Source: Siphonodentalium dalli (Eukaryota; Mollusca; Scaphopoda; Gadilida; Siphonodentaliidae). Taken from it: DNA of 64,000 nt. Shown in pieces: positions 36,834-48,616 of this stretch. The stretch spans positions 123,509,989-123,573,988 of the forward strand of contig CP136068.1 in assembly GCA_032622095.1 (NCBI GenBank), given 5' to 3'. The stretch's first letter is position 1, and each line of letters starts with the position of its first letter. The notes beneath the pieces are model-generated. The model did not search any database. It had not been told where the DNA came from and worked only from the letters and a program-made list of their open reading frames with translations. The position numbers were made by a program, and so were the translations under genes.

Positions 36834-37069
36834 TTCATCATGAATTCAATGTATCGTCATACACTTTCAAACGATACGTGTATCGTGTTATGTGTATCGT
36901 GATACAGGAAATCAGGTCATTTCTGAAGATGCGTATGTGCATGAATATATCATGTGGTAAATCATTTGAGAACACTAATTTAGCGTATCGCGATACGTAT
37001 CGTATCGTTGATCATGTATCGTGATTAGCATATCGTATCGTGACCAATTATATAAGTGTACCGTTACAG
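36834..37069. mobile_element. Short element with CTGTAACG ends, rich in GATACG/CGTATC
   Basis: CTGTAACGATTCATCATGA on the left and the complement of CTGTAACGGTACACTTATA on the right form imperfect inverted ends. The interior repeats 'gtatcgtgatac' type palindromes. The ends look hAT-like, but no 8-bp duplication is visible. Confidence 0.4.
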
Positions 37070-37320
37070 CCATAGCTATAAGAACCCTGAATACATCTTT
37101 AACCAAGAATATTCTCTATTGCCATGACACCAGCGGAATGTTCCACGTCATGTATCGGGTTGGAAATACAAGTAAAATTTGTAAATAAATGTCACTGAAT
37201 AATGTTATTCAATATAAACTAAGACGGTTTTAAAAGCATGCAATGCCACCAGCATGCGAATTAATTATGCAGTGTTAAACTATATTTATAATAGCTATAT
37301 AGCTTCATAAATTACATTGG

Positions 37321-40300
37321 TCATATAAGACCTCCTGCGCGAACTTGAAGTGAGTTGATGATATAATAAAAATAAATTCCAACTAAAACATAACTGAAAA
37401 ATAGCCAAGCACAAATGAATTCAACAGTCACGGTTCTCGTTGAATAGAAAATATCTGATTGCGGTTCATCATTTGAATCGAGAGAACTTATCGATTGCAT
37501 TAAGCGCAAATCAGCATTGTTATTGGTCAGGTTAGTTTTCGATTGATTTCTGACTAGGAAAAGTCTGCTAATTTTACACAGAAATGTTAGAAATTTGGCA
37601 CCAAACCAACTTCTCTTGGGGCATTTGATATGAGAGCTGCCATTTCTGTTCACCAGATGATTACTGGATCCTCGGGTAAGTTCGTCGGTGGTGGATGTGC
37701 TTTCTTGAAGTTGATTGAGTAGCTTACAGAATTGGTTACACGCCGCGAATATGAATTTTGTGTAGTTCGTACCATCGAGTTGCCTATGCGAGTCATTGTT
37801 GTGTTCGGCAGCTTGATAATCTCGGTATGACAGACTGTGACTATCAATATTAGAACACGTCTTCTCGCATGCCATCTTGAGCGCTTCGCACAGTGCCTCC
37901 AATTGTTCAATTATACTATTGCTGTCTTCAACAACCGAATAAGAAGAATCAGTTTCGTGACCTGGGAGTGACTCTCGCGGATGCGCAACATCCAAAACCC
38001 CAGCCGATGAATCCAAACTTGGCGCATCGTCCGAATCAGTCGTACAACACGAATCAGTTTCGCGGTCTCGCCTTAGCGTTTCCGAAAGCTCAACCTCCAA
38101 CACATCTTTCGCAGAATCCAAACTGCACGAAACATCCAGAACATCACCATATGTTGATGCATGTGCTGTAATATCAATTCCTTTATCAGCGAGGTGATGA
38201 TGGCAGTCGTCTTGCGAACGGGAAGGTTCAAAAACAATATTAAACTCATTTTCTCGACGATCTCCGGTATTAATACACGATTCAATGGCAGTCTCATGAT
38301 GAGGTTCCTTATCGCGCATCGAAAATACTTTGTGATATTCGCTGCTGTCGAACATGGATCGCATTTTCTTGAATTCAGGCGAACTTCTCAGCGCACGATG
38401 CCTGGGCCGCGTTGTCGGTATACTTTGCGTTGCCATTGTAACGATATCACTCACTGAGTTCTCATTACCAGAGTTATCAGATTTGCGGTTCTCGTCTGTT
38501 TCTGTCGTTATTTCAGACCTGGTACCAGGTTCGGTGTACATTTGCTCTCCTGTGGTATCAAGTGTCTGTGACATTTCTGTAAATTCTGTTATGATACAAC
38601 TTTCTGGTTCTTGTGTTATATGCTCAATATTGGTTTCGAAACCATCAACAGCAATTCGACTCTCCAGAACGTCGTCCCCACAGTGAACAGAGGATGTTGA
38701 GCAATTCATAACCTCCACATGTTCTGCAACGTCTCCAACTAATTGTTCATCGACCATTTCGATTGAACTATCACCCACCTCGAGAATATCCACGCCCCCG
38801 TCCACATGTTTTGCGGAGACGCCGTACGCAGCCTGATGTTCCATTGAAAGTAACACGGCATCTATATCTGGGTTCCCTTCGCCCATTGCACCCTCGGCTG
38901 CCAGAATCTTCGCCTCCTCACCCGTATATACCAGACCTGTGTCTCGACATGCGTCATTTATTGCTACGGACTTTGGAGAGCTCGTCACTATATTTTGAAT
39001 TAACGACTTGGTTCTCTCTTGTGCATGTGTTTTATCATTGTCGGATGAGGAATGCAGTACTGGGTTCAACTCACAAAGTCTCAGATCACGACTGATTCCA
39101 TCACACAAATCGGATTGACCATTCCTTTCGTTTTCATATGCAATATTGCTGAAGCGCCTGCTGAATCGCCTGATTGAATCTTTGACTATACCGCCATCAT
39201 CTTTTGAGCTACACACACTGTCGGCTATGGTTGAATCGCTAAGCAGATGCTTTTTCGTATACAACAGATGGTGGTTAATTTTAGGGGATGTATCAGAATT
39301 GTAGACGCTTTCATTGTCTTCCTCTGTGGAAGCATCGTCCCAACATTTTCCAAATGCGGTGGGTGTCGGAGCACACCTTACGGTTTTCTCGGGAACTTCG
39401 AGCTTACTGATTGAGAGGGAACTACTGATCTCACCAGGCTCATGGCAATCTCCGTTATTACTATTACACACAGAATCAATCTGATTCTCACTTACATCAT
39501 CTTCATTGGACGTCGCCGAAGAAATCTTGATTGAAATTATCTCTGATGTTTCGCGATACATTGGTGAACTGTTTTCCACAAATATTGAACTATCGTGGCT
39601 GACTTGAGACAGATTATCAAAACCATCCATATTCCATTTGGCTTCGGACTTCAAGTATAACGAGCATTTGTCCAGCAGATCATCAATATAATCAGAAATA
39701 TCCGATTCCGATGAAGCAAGTTCAAAATTATAATCTTCTGAGTAGCAACTGTTCTGGCCATACTCAAAGTCATCAGGTTGTGAGTTCGCAGACGCCGAGT
39801 CAGAATAACACGTTCTTGGGTTCCTAAAGTCAATTTTACCGAACGAGCACATTTCAACTGTTTCACGGCGAACTGGGACTTTAGATGTAGAGTCAGGTTC
39901 CGACCTATCGTCCGCATTCTTTGATGGTTTCCAAACAGAAAATTTTAATTTTCTGGGATCCGATTCATAGACTGCATCATTGGCGAGACTTTCTTCTGCG
40001 TTTGGCTTGCCTTCGCCAGAATAATCCGCTTCCAACTTAGTCAGTTCGGGACATCGCACTTTGTCCTCGACAGGTGGCTTCCAAACAGAGTAGGGCACTG
40101 TTTCAACTTTCATGGGAACAACAGGAAGGTATTCTCGACCCTGCTCATCTGCTCTCTCTGTATTTGGCCCTTCAAAATTACCTTCGTGCGATTGAATCTC
40201 ATCTCTTCTACGTTTCAGGTATCGTCCCTCCCTTTCAAACTCACAACATCGCACATTACCGATGGGTGGATGCCTGTAATCCGAATGTCCAATGGTCTCC

Positions 40301-43300
40301 ACTGTCGGGTTGAATTCGACATGCTTATTCATTTTCTCTTCAAATATGGCATTTTGTTCTGTACTATTGGACACTGATGGGGAATTGTCTTCTTTCGGTA
40401 AAGCCTCTTGGTGTAGTTCATCCATGTTATCACCCGTGTGTGCGTCATGATTGACAATGACGCCGGGTTCTAAATCCAAGTTACGTTCATCTTCCAACTC
40501 ATTTTCGCTGTATTCAACGATCTCGTCAACCATATCCCGATTGAATTCATCTTTAGGTCCAGATTTGTAATTCTCAGCTATGCTGTCAACCGCTGTATCG
40601 AAATAGTCTTTGGCGTGGTCATTTGGAATTGTCCTATTACCTGTTGTCTCGTCCTGGCTTAGTAGTTTTTTAATTGTGGCTCCATTCTCTGATTGGATAA
40701 TATGTGAGTTTGATTCGTATCCTGTCACTATTGGAGAACTTTCCTCCACTTTCAAGTGCTGTACGTTGTCTTGAGCCTCCGATTCGTCGGGTATTACTTT
40801 CTCATTACTGACATCGTCCCCGGAATTTTGTCCGATGGTCAGCTTGACATGTCCCTGGGTGCGATGCTTTCCAGGGGCGCGATCTCCTGCTCGCAACTCG
40901 TTTCCATTTTTCTCTTGTTTCTCGAATTTATCTGAAAAGAAAAAAATATATAGATGAATGAGTTCCGACCAATACCACGATGTAGCATAGCTACATGCCA
41001 CCTTCCATTGTATTAATATATTACAATGCGTTCATTGTTATTTCGTCGGTCGGTAACTTTTGATCACTTTCCTCACTTCCTGTACTTTAGGCATGCATAT
41101 TCGTAATATTGCCTATATTTGTCAGATAGCAAACTCATAATTTGCACATTCATCTAATTATTACCTAACTAACTGCTATAATTCTTATCTTATTCGCATT
41201 CATTCACATCGTCGTTACATTTGGGTGTATCGCCCCCAAGTTCACCAAAATGTACAACACGCAGTTTGAAGTCGATCGCGTGCATGACAAAACATATTAG
41301 TCGCATATTCAGACCAACAAGCGGTCAATATTGTTCAATGGTTTGATATATAATTCACCATTTTTGGTCAATGTCTGGTTTTATTGAACTCCTTTACTTG
41401 CGCTTAGGCGCCATGCTGTTTTCTCCTGATCAAAATACCCGGTTTAAGGCAAGTGTTACGACTATACATTTAGCTTTACCGACATTGATCGTAACTTTTT
41501 ACGGACGCGAACATGGCAGGTGTGAAACACCCCCTTAAAGCAAGGATAATATCAAGCTGCAATGCTAACTTTTTAAACAGTTTCACCTGCATGGCATATA
41601 TATAGCCAATCTCTCCCAGAGCGCACCAGTCATACTTCCTTTCTGAGCCGAGTCATCAAGGGAGGTAAACCCTGCATGGAGCTTGATATATAGCTATAAC
41701 ATTGTAACGACCGGAAGCATGCAATATATATCCCAGTAAATCCGTCGTGTTATCGCCGCACGTATACTCTAAGCCTACACATATGTGTATACACATGGAA
41801 AATTAGGGTACATGATCTGGCACATGCGGCTGACACGAGGTTCCAGTCGATCCCACCCAGAGGGAGGGAGGGGCTCGCTGCATGCATTCCGTGACATATT
41901 ATTTGAATCGAGGATGGTACGTGTATATACAATAAGTGAGGGAATACGGTATACTTGATAACCGCGTATGTTGATCTATAAATTTATTTCAATTGATATA
42001 TCATTTCGACTTACGTCTTTGGAACTCCACCTTCCATGTGCTTGGTGTACCCGGGCGGTATGGTCTGGTCACTCTTCTGGGTATTTCGCTGGTCCTCCAG
42101 AAGTCTAGCTTATTGCTATACCCATGCCTCTCTCTCTCCTCTTCACTCTGAATACAGTGGGGGGAATTAATAGCATGTGTACCGGCGTGTTCATTATTAT
42201 TCAACTACACGTGCATAATTATATGCAATCTAAAGCATGTGGCAATAAATTAGTTAAGCATATAATTAAACGTCGTTTGAACTTCAATATGCGGCTGCTG
42301 CCTCCGCTCAAAGATGTCCGATCCTATTTTCAGCATAAAACTACTATATATGTGTACGTTTTCTGTACCAGGGAATAATGAGATAAAATATAACAGAAAT
42401 ACTAGCCCATTTAATGATTATTATGAGGGTGGTCATTTTTGTCAAGATTTTAATTATGGCCAAGGAACCAAAACGTATGAGAAAGAATACGCATGGTTTC
42501 CCAAAGTTGAAACCCCTATATCTTTCTTGTCCATTAACATAAATTTTAGAGAGCCTTCTTCAAATAGGCATATGCATGCATGCTTTTATTATTATTCATA
42601 GGTTCCTTACAATATTTGGTCTCGAAAACTACAGAACTATATTTAGTGAGTCGAGACACAATTTGACCTCAATACCTTAAAGGTACTCAATCCGATCAGA
42701 TGGTACCCAAATCATCAAATTACAACAACAACAATATCAGAAATTCAAGAATCGATTAATTATAACAAAGTAATTGCTAACCAATATCAACTGTGGTATA
42801 AAATGTCCAAAAACGTCTAATTTATCATCATGTTGTTCCACGAAATATGGAAGTATTATCACTTGATTTTGGAGTTATCCATCTTCATCCGCAAGTTTGT
42901 CCGAGACCGTCGCCATGACAAATTGTTTCCTAACCTAGTACCCAGGCCAACAAACGTATTTGTCTATCGGTACGATTGAGTCAGGTACGAGACTAATTGT
43001 TTCCAAGCCACAAATAAGTACATATCTCGAGAAATAAAACATTTCCAAAATCGATATATGGTCACTCTAAGCTTTGATGGGTGGGTTCCTCGATTCGAAT
43101 CAAATGTTTTTTTTACCACCGAATCCAAAGAAGTAGTAATTTGGGAGCGTTAACTCGGATTATGCACATTTAAATTATTAAAAAACTATAATATATATAT
43201 AAGATTTTAGGTATTCCCTTTGCATACATGCACTGCAATCTGCAGCAACCGTGATCTTCTTTGATATTCGTTAGAAACGGGATTCGATTATTAAGTCGGA

Positions 43301-43460
43301 ATCCGGATTACGTCACAATTGGAATCGGACGTTTACGTCTCCAATTAAACAATCGGAGAAGGGGCATGGGTGTACACACATAGAGACATGATGGACAATG
43401 CTGATTACGACTAAGACATTACCCAGTGCAAGCAAATTATATAAAACACGTACTCACCAT
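37321..43460 (-). CDS. Unrecognised 1,248-residue acidic, C-terminally anchored protein (three exons)
   Basis: Coding exons on the minus strand are 43460-43458 (the ATG only), 42147-42015 and 40931-37321. Introns are 1,310 bp (GTGAGTA...TTCAG) and 1,083 bp (GTAAGT...TTTTCTTTTCAG). The first junction is phase 0 and the second phase 1, and the frames join without a break (ATG|AGT; C|AT). The protein starts MSEEERERHGYSNKLDFW, is rich in D, E and S, and is probably largely disordered. Diverged motifs recur: VETxxxS(D/V)(Y/W)xxPP...VRC near residues 256-277 and 321-340, SVWKP at ~326 and ~376, and a two-copy SLDSxxxVL(E/D)V...ETDS block in the C-terminal third. A short helical stretch rich in L, E and C precedes a basic WFGAKFLTFLCK segment. 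One hydrophobic segment (~1217-1237) leaves an 11-residue tail, so it is probably a tail-anchored membrane protein facing the cytoplasm. It is not a KASH protein, because the tail lacks PPPX. No family is recognised; the gene model is much firmer than any function. Family K element 42677-43173 sits in intron 1. Confidence 0.85.
42677..43173. mobile_element. Family K element in intron 1 of the large gene
   Basis: TTAA then AGGTACTCAATCCGAT at the left. The right end is diverged (CGGATTATGCACAT) but still followed by TTAA at 43170-43173. It is older than the copies at 19759 and 46314 judging by its terminal decay. Confidence 0.65.
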
Positions 43461-43487
43461 TTGAAGAAGATGTGTGTTGTATACTGA

Positions 43488-43526
43488 ATTCGATTCAAGC
43501 TAAGTTAGCTGTGTGAATTATATATA
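43488..43526 (-). promoter_or_regulatory. TATA box and likely start region of the large gene
   Basis: TATATATAA lies at 43526-43518 on the minus strand, 58-66 bp upstream of the ATG. Transcription starting about 30 bp downstream (about 43490) would give a 5' leader near 30-35 bases. A TGACGTTGG element lies about 20 bp further upstream. The canonical minus-strand AATAAA sites seen nearest downstream of the stop are at about 36731-36736 and 36711-36716, which would make a ~600-base 3' UTR. Confidence 0.5.
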
Positions 43527-43634
43527 ATGCCCAGCCAACGTCAATAAATTTAAAAATACACAACAGGTAAACTTAATATTGTGACGTAGAATGCCCACCG
43601 ACTTACGTCCCTTTACTTGTCTTCCGGTGTCCAT

Positions 43635-43809
43635 AAATTAGGTTAACGACGTTTCGTGGCTCAGACTACTAGTCTTGATTGACAGCCGTCTTTAGTGGAG
43701 TCCCTTAGCCCACAATAACAGAATCGTTCACTTCTGGATTAAACTCATTAAAGCACCAAACTTCGCACATATATTGTCCACTATATCCCTGATCATAATC
43801 CAGCTGGTT
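43635..43809. repeat. ~175-bp direct duplication, copy 1
   Basis: It reads AAATTAGGTTAACGACGTTT to 'ataatccagctggt' and is repeated at 44306-44479 with only a few differences. It lies immediately upstream of the promoter of the large gene. The intervening ~500 bp contains 'tccaagatggccgcc' and a 'gataagataaaatgccacc' stretch. The 132-codon minus frame at 43705-44103 runs through both repeat parts and is not supported as a gene. Confidence 0.85.
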
Positions 43810-44305
43810 CCAGCTTTCGGTTAAGTGGAACCCGTTAAATTCAAGATGGCACCCAACATGGCCGCCGTTTTCCAGACGGGTCACTAAGTCAGTTTGATGC
43901 AAATTATAGTGAGACAATCTTGTCATACGTAATGTATACACTTTTGTGAAGATAAGATAAAATGCCACCATTATAGGGTAAAATTGGAACTCACAGTCCA
44001 AGATGGCCGCCAAAATGGCAGATGGAAGTGGAAAATTCAATTTTTTTTCTAATATCTTTAAGATAAGTTTATGCTGTTTGGTGCTGGTTGAGAATTGTTC
44101 CAATAGTTGCTTGGAGTCAGGTCCGTCCTGGTTAGCTCAGACCTTGTACTTTAAGGCTAAACCGACATCATCCTAAGACGTACACACAAAATGTGTTTTA
44201 CGTATTATAACTTTGTTATTTTTCATAGTTTTTATATTTATATTTTCATAGTTTCATATATATATATCACGCGCGGGAATAAAATTCAATAAATACTCCT
44301 GCCGG

Positions 44306-44479
44306 AAATTAGGTTAACGACGTTTCGTGGCTCAGACCTAGTCTTGATTGACAGCCGTCTTTAGTGGAGTCCCTTAGCCCACAATAACAGAATCGTTCAC
44401 TTCTGGATTAAACTCGTTAAAGCACCAAACTTCGCACATATATTGTCCACTATATCCCTGATCATAATCCAGCTGGTCT
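44306..44479. repeat. ~175-bp direct duplication, copy 2
   Basis: Near-identical to 43635-43809, with a three-base deletion in 'cagactactagtc' and an A/G change near 'aaactcgttaaagc'. Confidence 0.85.
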
Positions 44480-44869
44480 GCAATTTTTTTCCGAACACTA
44501 GGCGGGGGTGGGTAGGTGGTTCAGCAGCCCGGCTAACAAATTTTCCTGTAGTCATTTTTCTTCAAAATAATGGGACAACAGGTTTTAAGAATGCTTCAAT
44601 TATGTAATAGGTATGAACTTAACTATCGGTAGGGGATTTGAGTTCACCATCAGTTAATAATGAGGGATGACACCAATTGGTAAGCTTGCTAAATGTTTTC
44701 ATCAAGGATCTATCAATGCACATTGACATGGAAAGGCTCAGGTTTAAATAGACTATTCAAAAAACCATAATAAAATAAAACATAAAGGTGTTGAAACAAA
44801 CTTTAACCGATTTCAGCGATATTCGGTACATGGGTCTAGGATCACCTCTAGATGGGAGCTGTCAAATTT

Positions 44870-45290
44870 TAACGATTTTCGATGAAAAACATGACCACCA
44901 TCTTACATTTTACTCTTTGCATTACTAAATACTTTAGCACACCCTACAGAGCTTATCCCTCATCCGATCATCACCAAAATTGATATGAATCCTCGGTGTG
45001 ACCTTTCGATGGGTGTCTACCATTTTTTCCCCGAATTCTGTAAAAAACGTGGCATCTTGGATTTTACTCTTTGTACATGTATGACTAAATCCTTTAGCAC
45101 ATCTTACAGGTCACATTTCTCATCCAATCGTCACCAAACTTAATATTGATCTTCGGGGTGACCTCGAGAAAGGGAGCCTCACCTTTTCCCCTGAAATTTT
45201 TTCAAAACAAACATGGCCACCAGCTGCCATCTTGGATTTCAAATGTGAATCCATCAGCAAAACCTACAGCCCACATTTATTGGAGAATTG
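44870..45290 (-). repeat. Degenerate family A related units
   Basis: Three diverged units with 'ttggattttactctttg' and 'catgactaaatcctttagc' (minus-strand forms of the family A sub-type with 'caaagagtaaaatcc'), about 150-190 bp apart. Confidence 0.5.
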
Positions 45291-46103
45291 CAGGCTTTGA
45301 AACTTTACAGCCATAAGTAGGAATGCTTCTGTAATCATGATACGGAACATAGATCAGATAGGATCAGGACAACTAAGTCAAATAATTATTTGAAGCAGTT
45401 TGAAGGGGGTGGGTCCCTATCCCAGAATCGGAAAAAATAAAAATTAGGGGGCGGTGGGTACACAGTGTGCGGAAAAAATAAAAAAGCGCATAGTGTCCGG
45501 AATTTGTTTCCTGACCCCCCCCCCCCCCGCCGGAAACGCAAAATAATTTGTTTAGTTACTCTTCCTATATATTTTTTATTGATTTTATGCGACAATAAAC
45601 AGTTTTCTGCTCTATAACTCCTCTATTTTTCGTAATTTCTCGTAGAAATTTTGTTCATATAATTTTCGGAGAATATAGGGCAAACCTAGCCCAAACGGGG
45701 TATCTTAAAAGATTGCCGATTGCTGGGATTTATTAACCAGTCGATAATAAATTTGCTCTTCGCATGATCCATGATCGCATCTCTGGCTTGTCGGATGAAG
45801 ATTTAACTTATAATATTATGTCTAAACGCCCCCTATTCGTATCGAATGGTGATAGAGATGCCGTTTCCCAAGTGAATGGATAAATTATATTCTGAATCCG
45901 CTCGATTCTGCGGCCATATAAACCCGCGTGTGCCGTGTTTTGATGACATATTTTGTTAGACATCAACTTCGTGTCAATCGACGGCAGTCAATGTTGTTTG
46001 CCACTACAATATATAATAGGTGAGGACCATCCCTTCGATCCCATTAATTTATGGCTATAGTGACAGTGAACACGAAAAGAAGAATTTCGTAAGCCCTCTC
46101 CTA
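45291..46103. other. Stretch without recognised gene
   Basis: No gene supported. A G/C-rich low-complexity segment with a C run lies at about 45405-45530. Confidence 0.45.
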
Positions 46104-46877
46104 CGGAGCCCCGTAAGTCCCACTTGCGATACTTTTTTTTATCTCGTTTAAACGAGATAATATCTTGCATGCTTTTTTTTATCTCGTTTAAACGAGATAA
46201 TATCTCGTTTAAACGAGATAATATCTCGTTTTAACGAGATAAAAAAAAAGTGTGGCAAGATATTATCTCGTTTAAACGAGATAAAAAAAAAGTATCGCAA
46301 AATATTATCTCGTTTAAAGATACTCAATCCGTAAAGAGGGTCCCCATCTCAACAGATTCCAACAACAACAATCCGATCAGAGGGTCCTATATTACTATTT
46401 TTTTTGGCTTTGGGGATAAAAAATATTTGATTCGAGTCGAGGAACCCATCAAACAAAGCTCAGAGTTATTAGATATTGATTTTTGAAATTTGTTATTAAC
46501 TCGAGATGAGTACTAATAACTGTCGTAATCTGCTCTGGATGTGTACTCCAAATCTATTCAAACAGACAAGGATGGATAACTCTAAAATCAAGTGGTAATT
46601 TTAACGCAATTTTGAATGAGTTCTGGGCCAGATAGTATTCCCGATAATGAAAAATAATATATTTCTAAAATCGATATCTAACAAATCTGAGCTTTGATGG
46701 GTGACTTCCTCGACTCGAATCAAATATTTTTGACCCCCGAAGCCATTGAAATAGTAATTGAGAGGAGTTTTATCGGATTGAGTACCTTTAAACGAGATAA
46801 AAAAAAAGTATGGCAAAATATTATCTCGTTTAAACGAGATAAAAAAAAGTATCGCAAGTGGGACTTACGGGGCTCCG
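46104..46877. mobile_element. Palindromic element with GTTTAAAC cores, TA borders
   Basis: The outer ends are perfect ~30-bp inverted repeats (CGGAGCCCCGTAAGTCCCAC and its complement), each bordered by TA. Inside, TATCTCGTTTAAACGAGATA, a perfect 20-bp palindrome, occurs repeatedly between poly-A/T runs at 46133-46315 and 46788-46842. Family K element 46314-46791 has been inserted in one of these palindromes. Confidence 0.7.
46314..46791. mobile_element. Family K element inserted in a GTTTAAAC palindrome
   Basis: TTAA (46314-46317), AGATACTCAATCC..., GGATTGAGTACCT, TTAA (46788-46791). Deleting the element and one TTAA regenerates CTCGTTTAAACGAG exactly, so the target was the palindrome's central TTAA. 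Confidence 0.85.
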
Positions 46878-46879
46878 TA

Positions 46880-47812
46880 CAACTCTGCACATCGTCACCC
46901 CATACCTTAAATAACCCTGCACATTGTCAAACCCATAATTTAAATAAAAGTCCGATTTTGAGTTTAAACACAATCTACTTTGATTGTCAATGGTCTCCTG
47001 TCTTCATTTCAAGGTTAATGTTTATGATATTTTACCATTTATAATTTGTAAATTTCTTTAATTACCGTGCAACTTTAAAGATGGTTTATCTCTTCCAATA
47101 ACAAATGGTGTAGAGTTTCATGCGTATAAACTGATAAATACGAATTGAAGACCAATTCTGGAAACGCTTCTATCAATTACTATTGATTTAGAAATATCTG
47201 GTATAATACATACTATAAATTGGGACATTTTGGTGGGCTCGCGGAAACGTTCGGAACGTATCAAACGGGAAAACTCTATATATCTCTACCTGAGATCGCC
47301 TGAAGTAAAATGACCGATGTGTTCTAAAAATAGCCCGCAAAAATGTATCACGATATCGGTTGACATTCTATTAAAATTTTCGTGACATATATGATATTGT
47401 GTTTGTCTATTGTTAAATACGATACGATATGATATGATAGAGTTCCCCCATTTTATAATATTGCTTTTTGACTTAATTGATGTTTTGACACAATGTTCAC
47501 TGAGATATTGGTTGTTATTTACATCGAATAATTTTCATTTCATAATTTTAAAACGATCGAGATTCGTTATGTTGCATTTGACATATATTGACTGTTATTC
47601 GACATTTATTATTTTCATTTTATGTATTTTGAATTTAAAATAAGTTCTGTTAAGTTGGAATGGACTTATTGATTGCTATTCGACATCTAATAATTTCCAT
47701 ATGACGTATTTTATTTTCAAACGAATCTTATTAAGTTGGGTTTGACATATATAGTCAGATTGTTAGTTACACCTACTTATTTTTATTTGACGTATGTTCT
47801 AGATCAAATGGC
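46880..47812. other. Stretch without recognised gene
   Basis: AT-rich. Short units of 'gacatatattgactgttattc' type recur loosely at about 47575-47760. No gene is supported. Confidence 0.45.
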
Positions 47813-48290
47813 CGCCCATATGTGCCCGCCATATCAAATCCAGTCGTAAGTCGGGATTTTTTTTTACCCTGTGCCAATGTATTCTCTTATTTATGCGAGT
47901 CGACCATAGGTCGCCTCGCATATATATAAGAGAATGCATTGGCCTAACAATTTTTTATCATTTTTTTTAAATAAATGTTTCTTACATTTTTTAGGACATA
48001 AAATAAAAAACATCCATTACCCTGCAGGGAGCCCCACACATATATAGAAGCATATAGAAGAGTGTCGTCTGTTCATGTTTGTCTGGAGCTCTGTATGGGT
48101 GAAATTATAAAATTGTTAAAGAATACAAGAAAACATTATTAAAATTGTAAAAAATTGTTAGGCCAATGCGTTCTCTTATATATGCGAGGCGACCTATGGT
48201 CGACTCGCATATATAAGAGAATTCATTGGCACAGGGTAAAAAAAATCCCGACTTACGACTGGATTTGATATGGCGGGTCACATATGTCAT
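47813..48290. mobile_element. Inverted-repeat element with paired MITE hairpins
   Basis: The left arm (GCCATATCAAATCCAGTCGT ... plus the hairpin 47872-47948) is mirrored by a right arm (hairpin 48157-48236 and 'acgactggatttgatatggc'). The whole is a ~110-bp-arm inverted repeat around a ~200-bp centre. Confidence 0.7.
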
Positions 48291-48616
48291 AACCTATGTA
48301 TCCTGATTTATCAACGGTGCATGCACGGTATTCATTTTTCAACGCACTGCATGGACCACTCTATAAGTATACAACACGCTGGACCATGCGCTTCAGGTTG
48401 GCGAATGTAGAAATTGTTTCTCTGTGTGCACATGATCGGGTGCATGGATAACTAGGCGATTTCGCGGTCATGGATGCCAGGACAACTGAGCAGTCTCAGT
48501 ATACAGAACTTATTGATTGACAAATTATTATTTAGCTGGGCATATATGAGGTCGTTGAGCAACTAATTTTCGGGAAGTTGACGTCAAATTAAGGAACGCC
48601 GTACGATTATTTTGGT

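Noticed and set aside
37321-37420. KASH/nesprin identity for the tail-anchored protein
   Set aside because: The tail after the membrane segment is only 11 residues and lacks the PPPX ending.
43705-44103. 132-codon minus frame upstream of the large gene
   Set aside because: Runs through the duplicated 175-bp block and repeat sequence; no domain or splice support.
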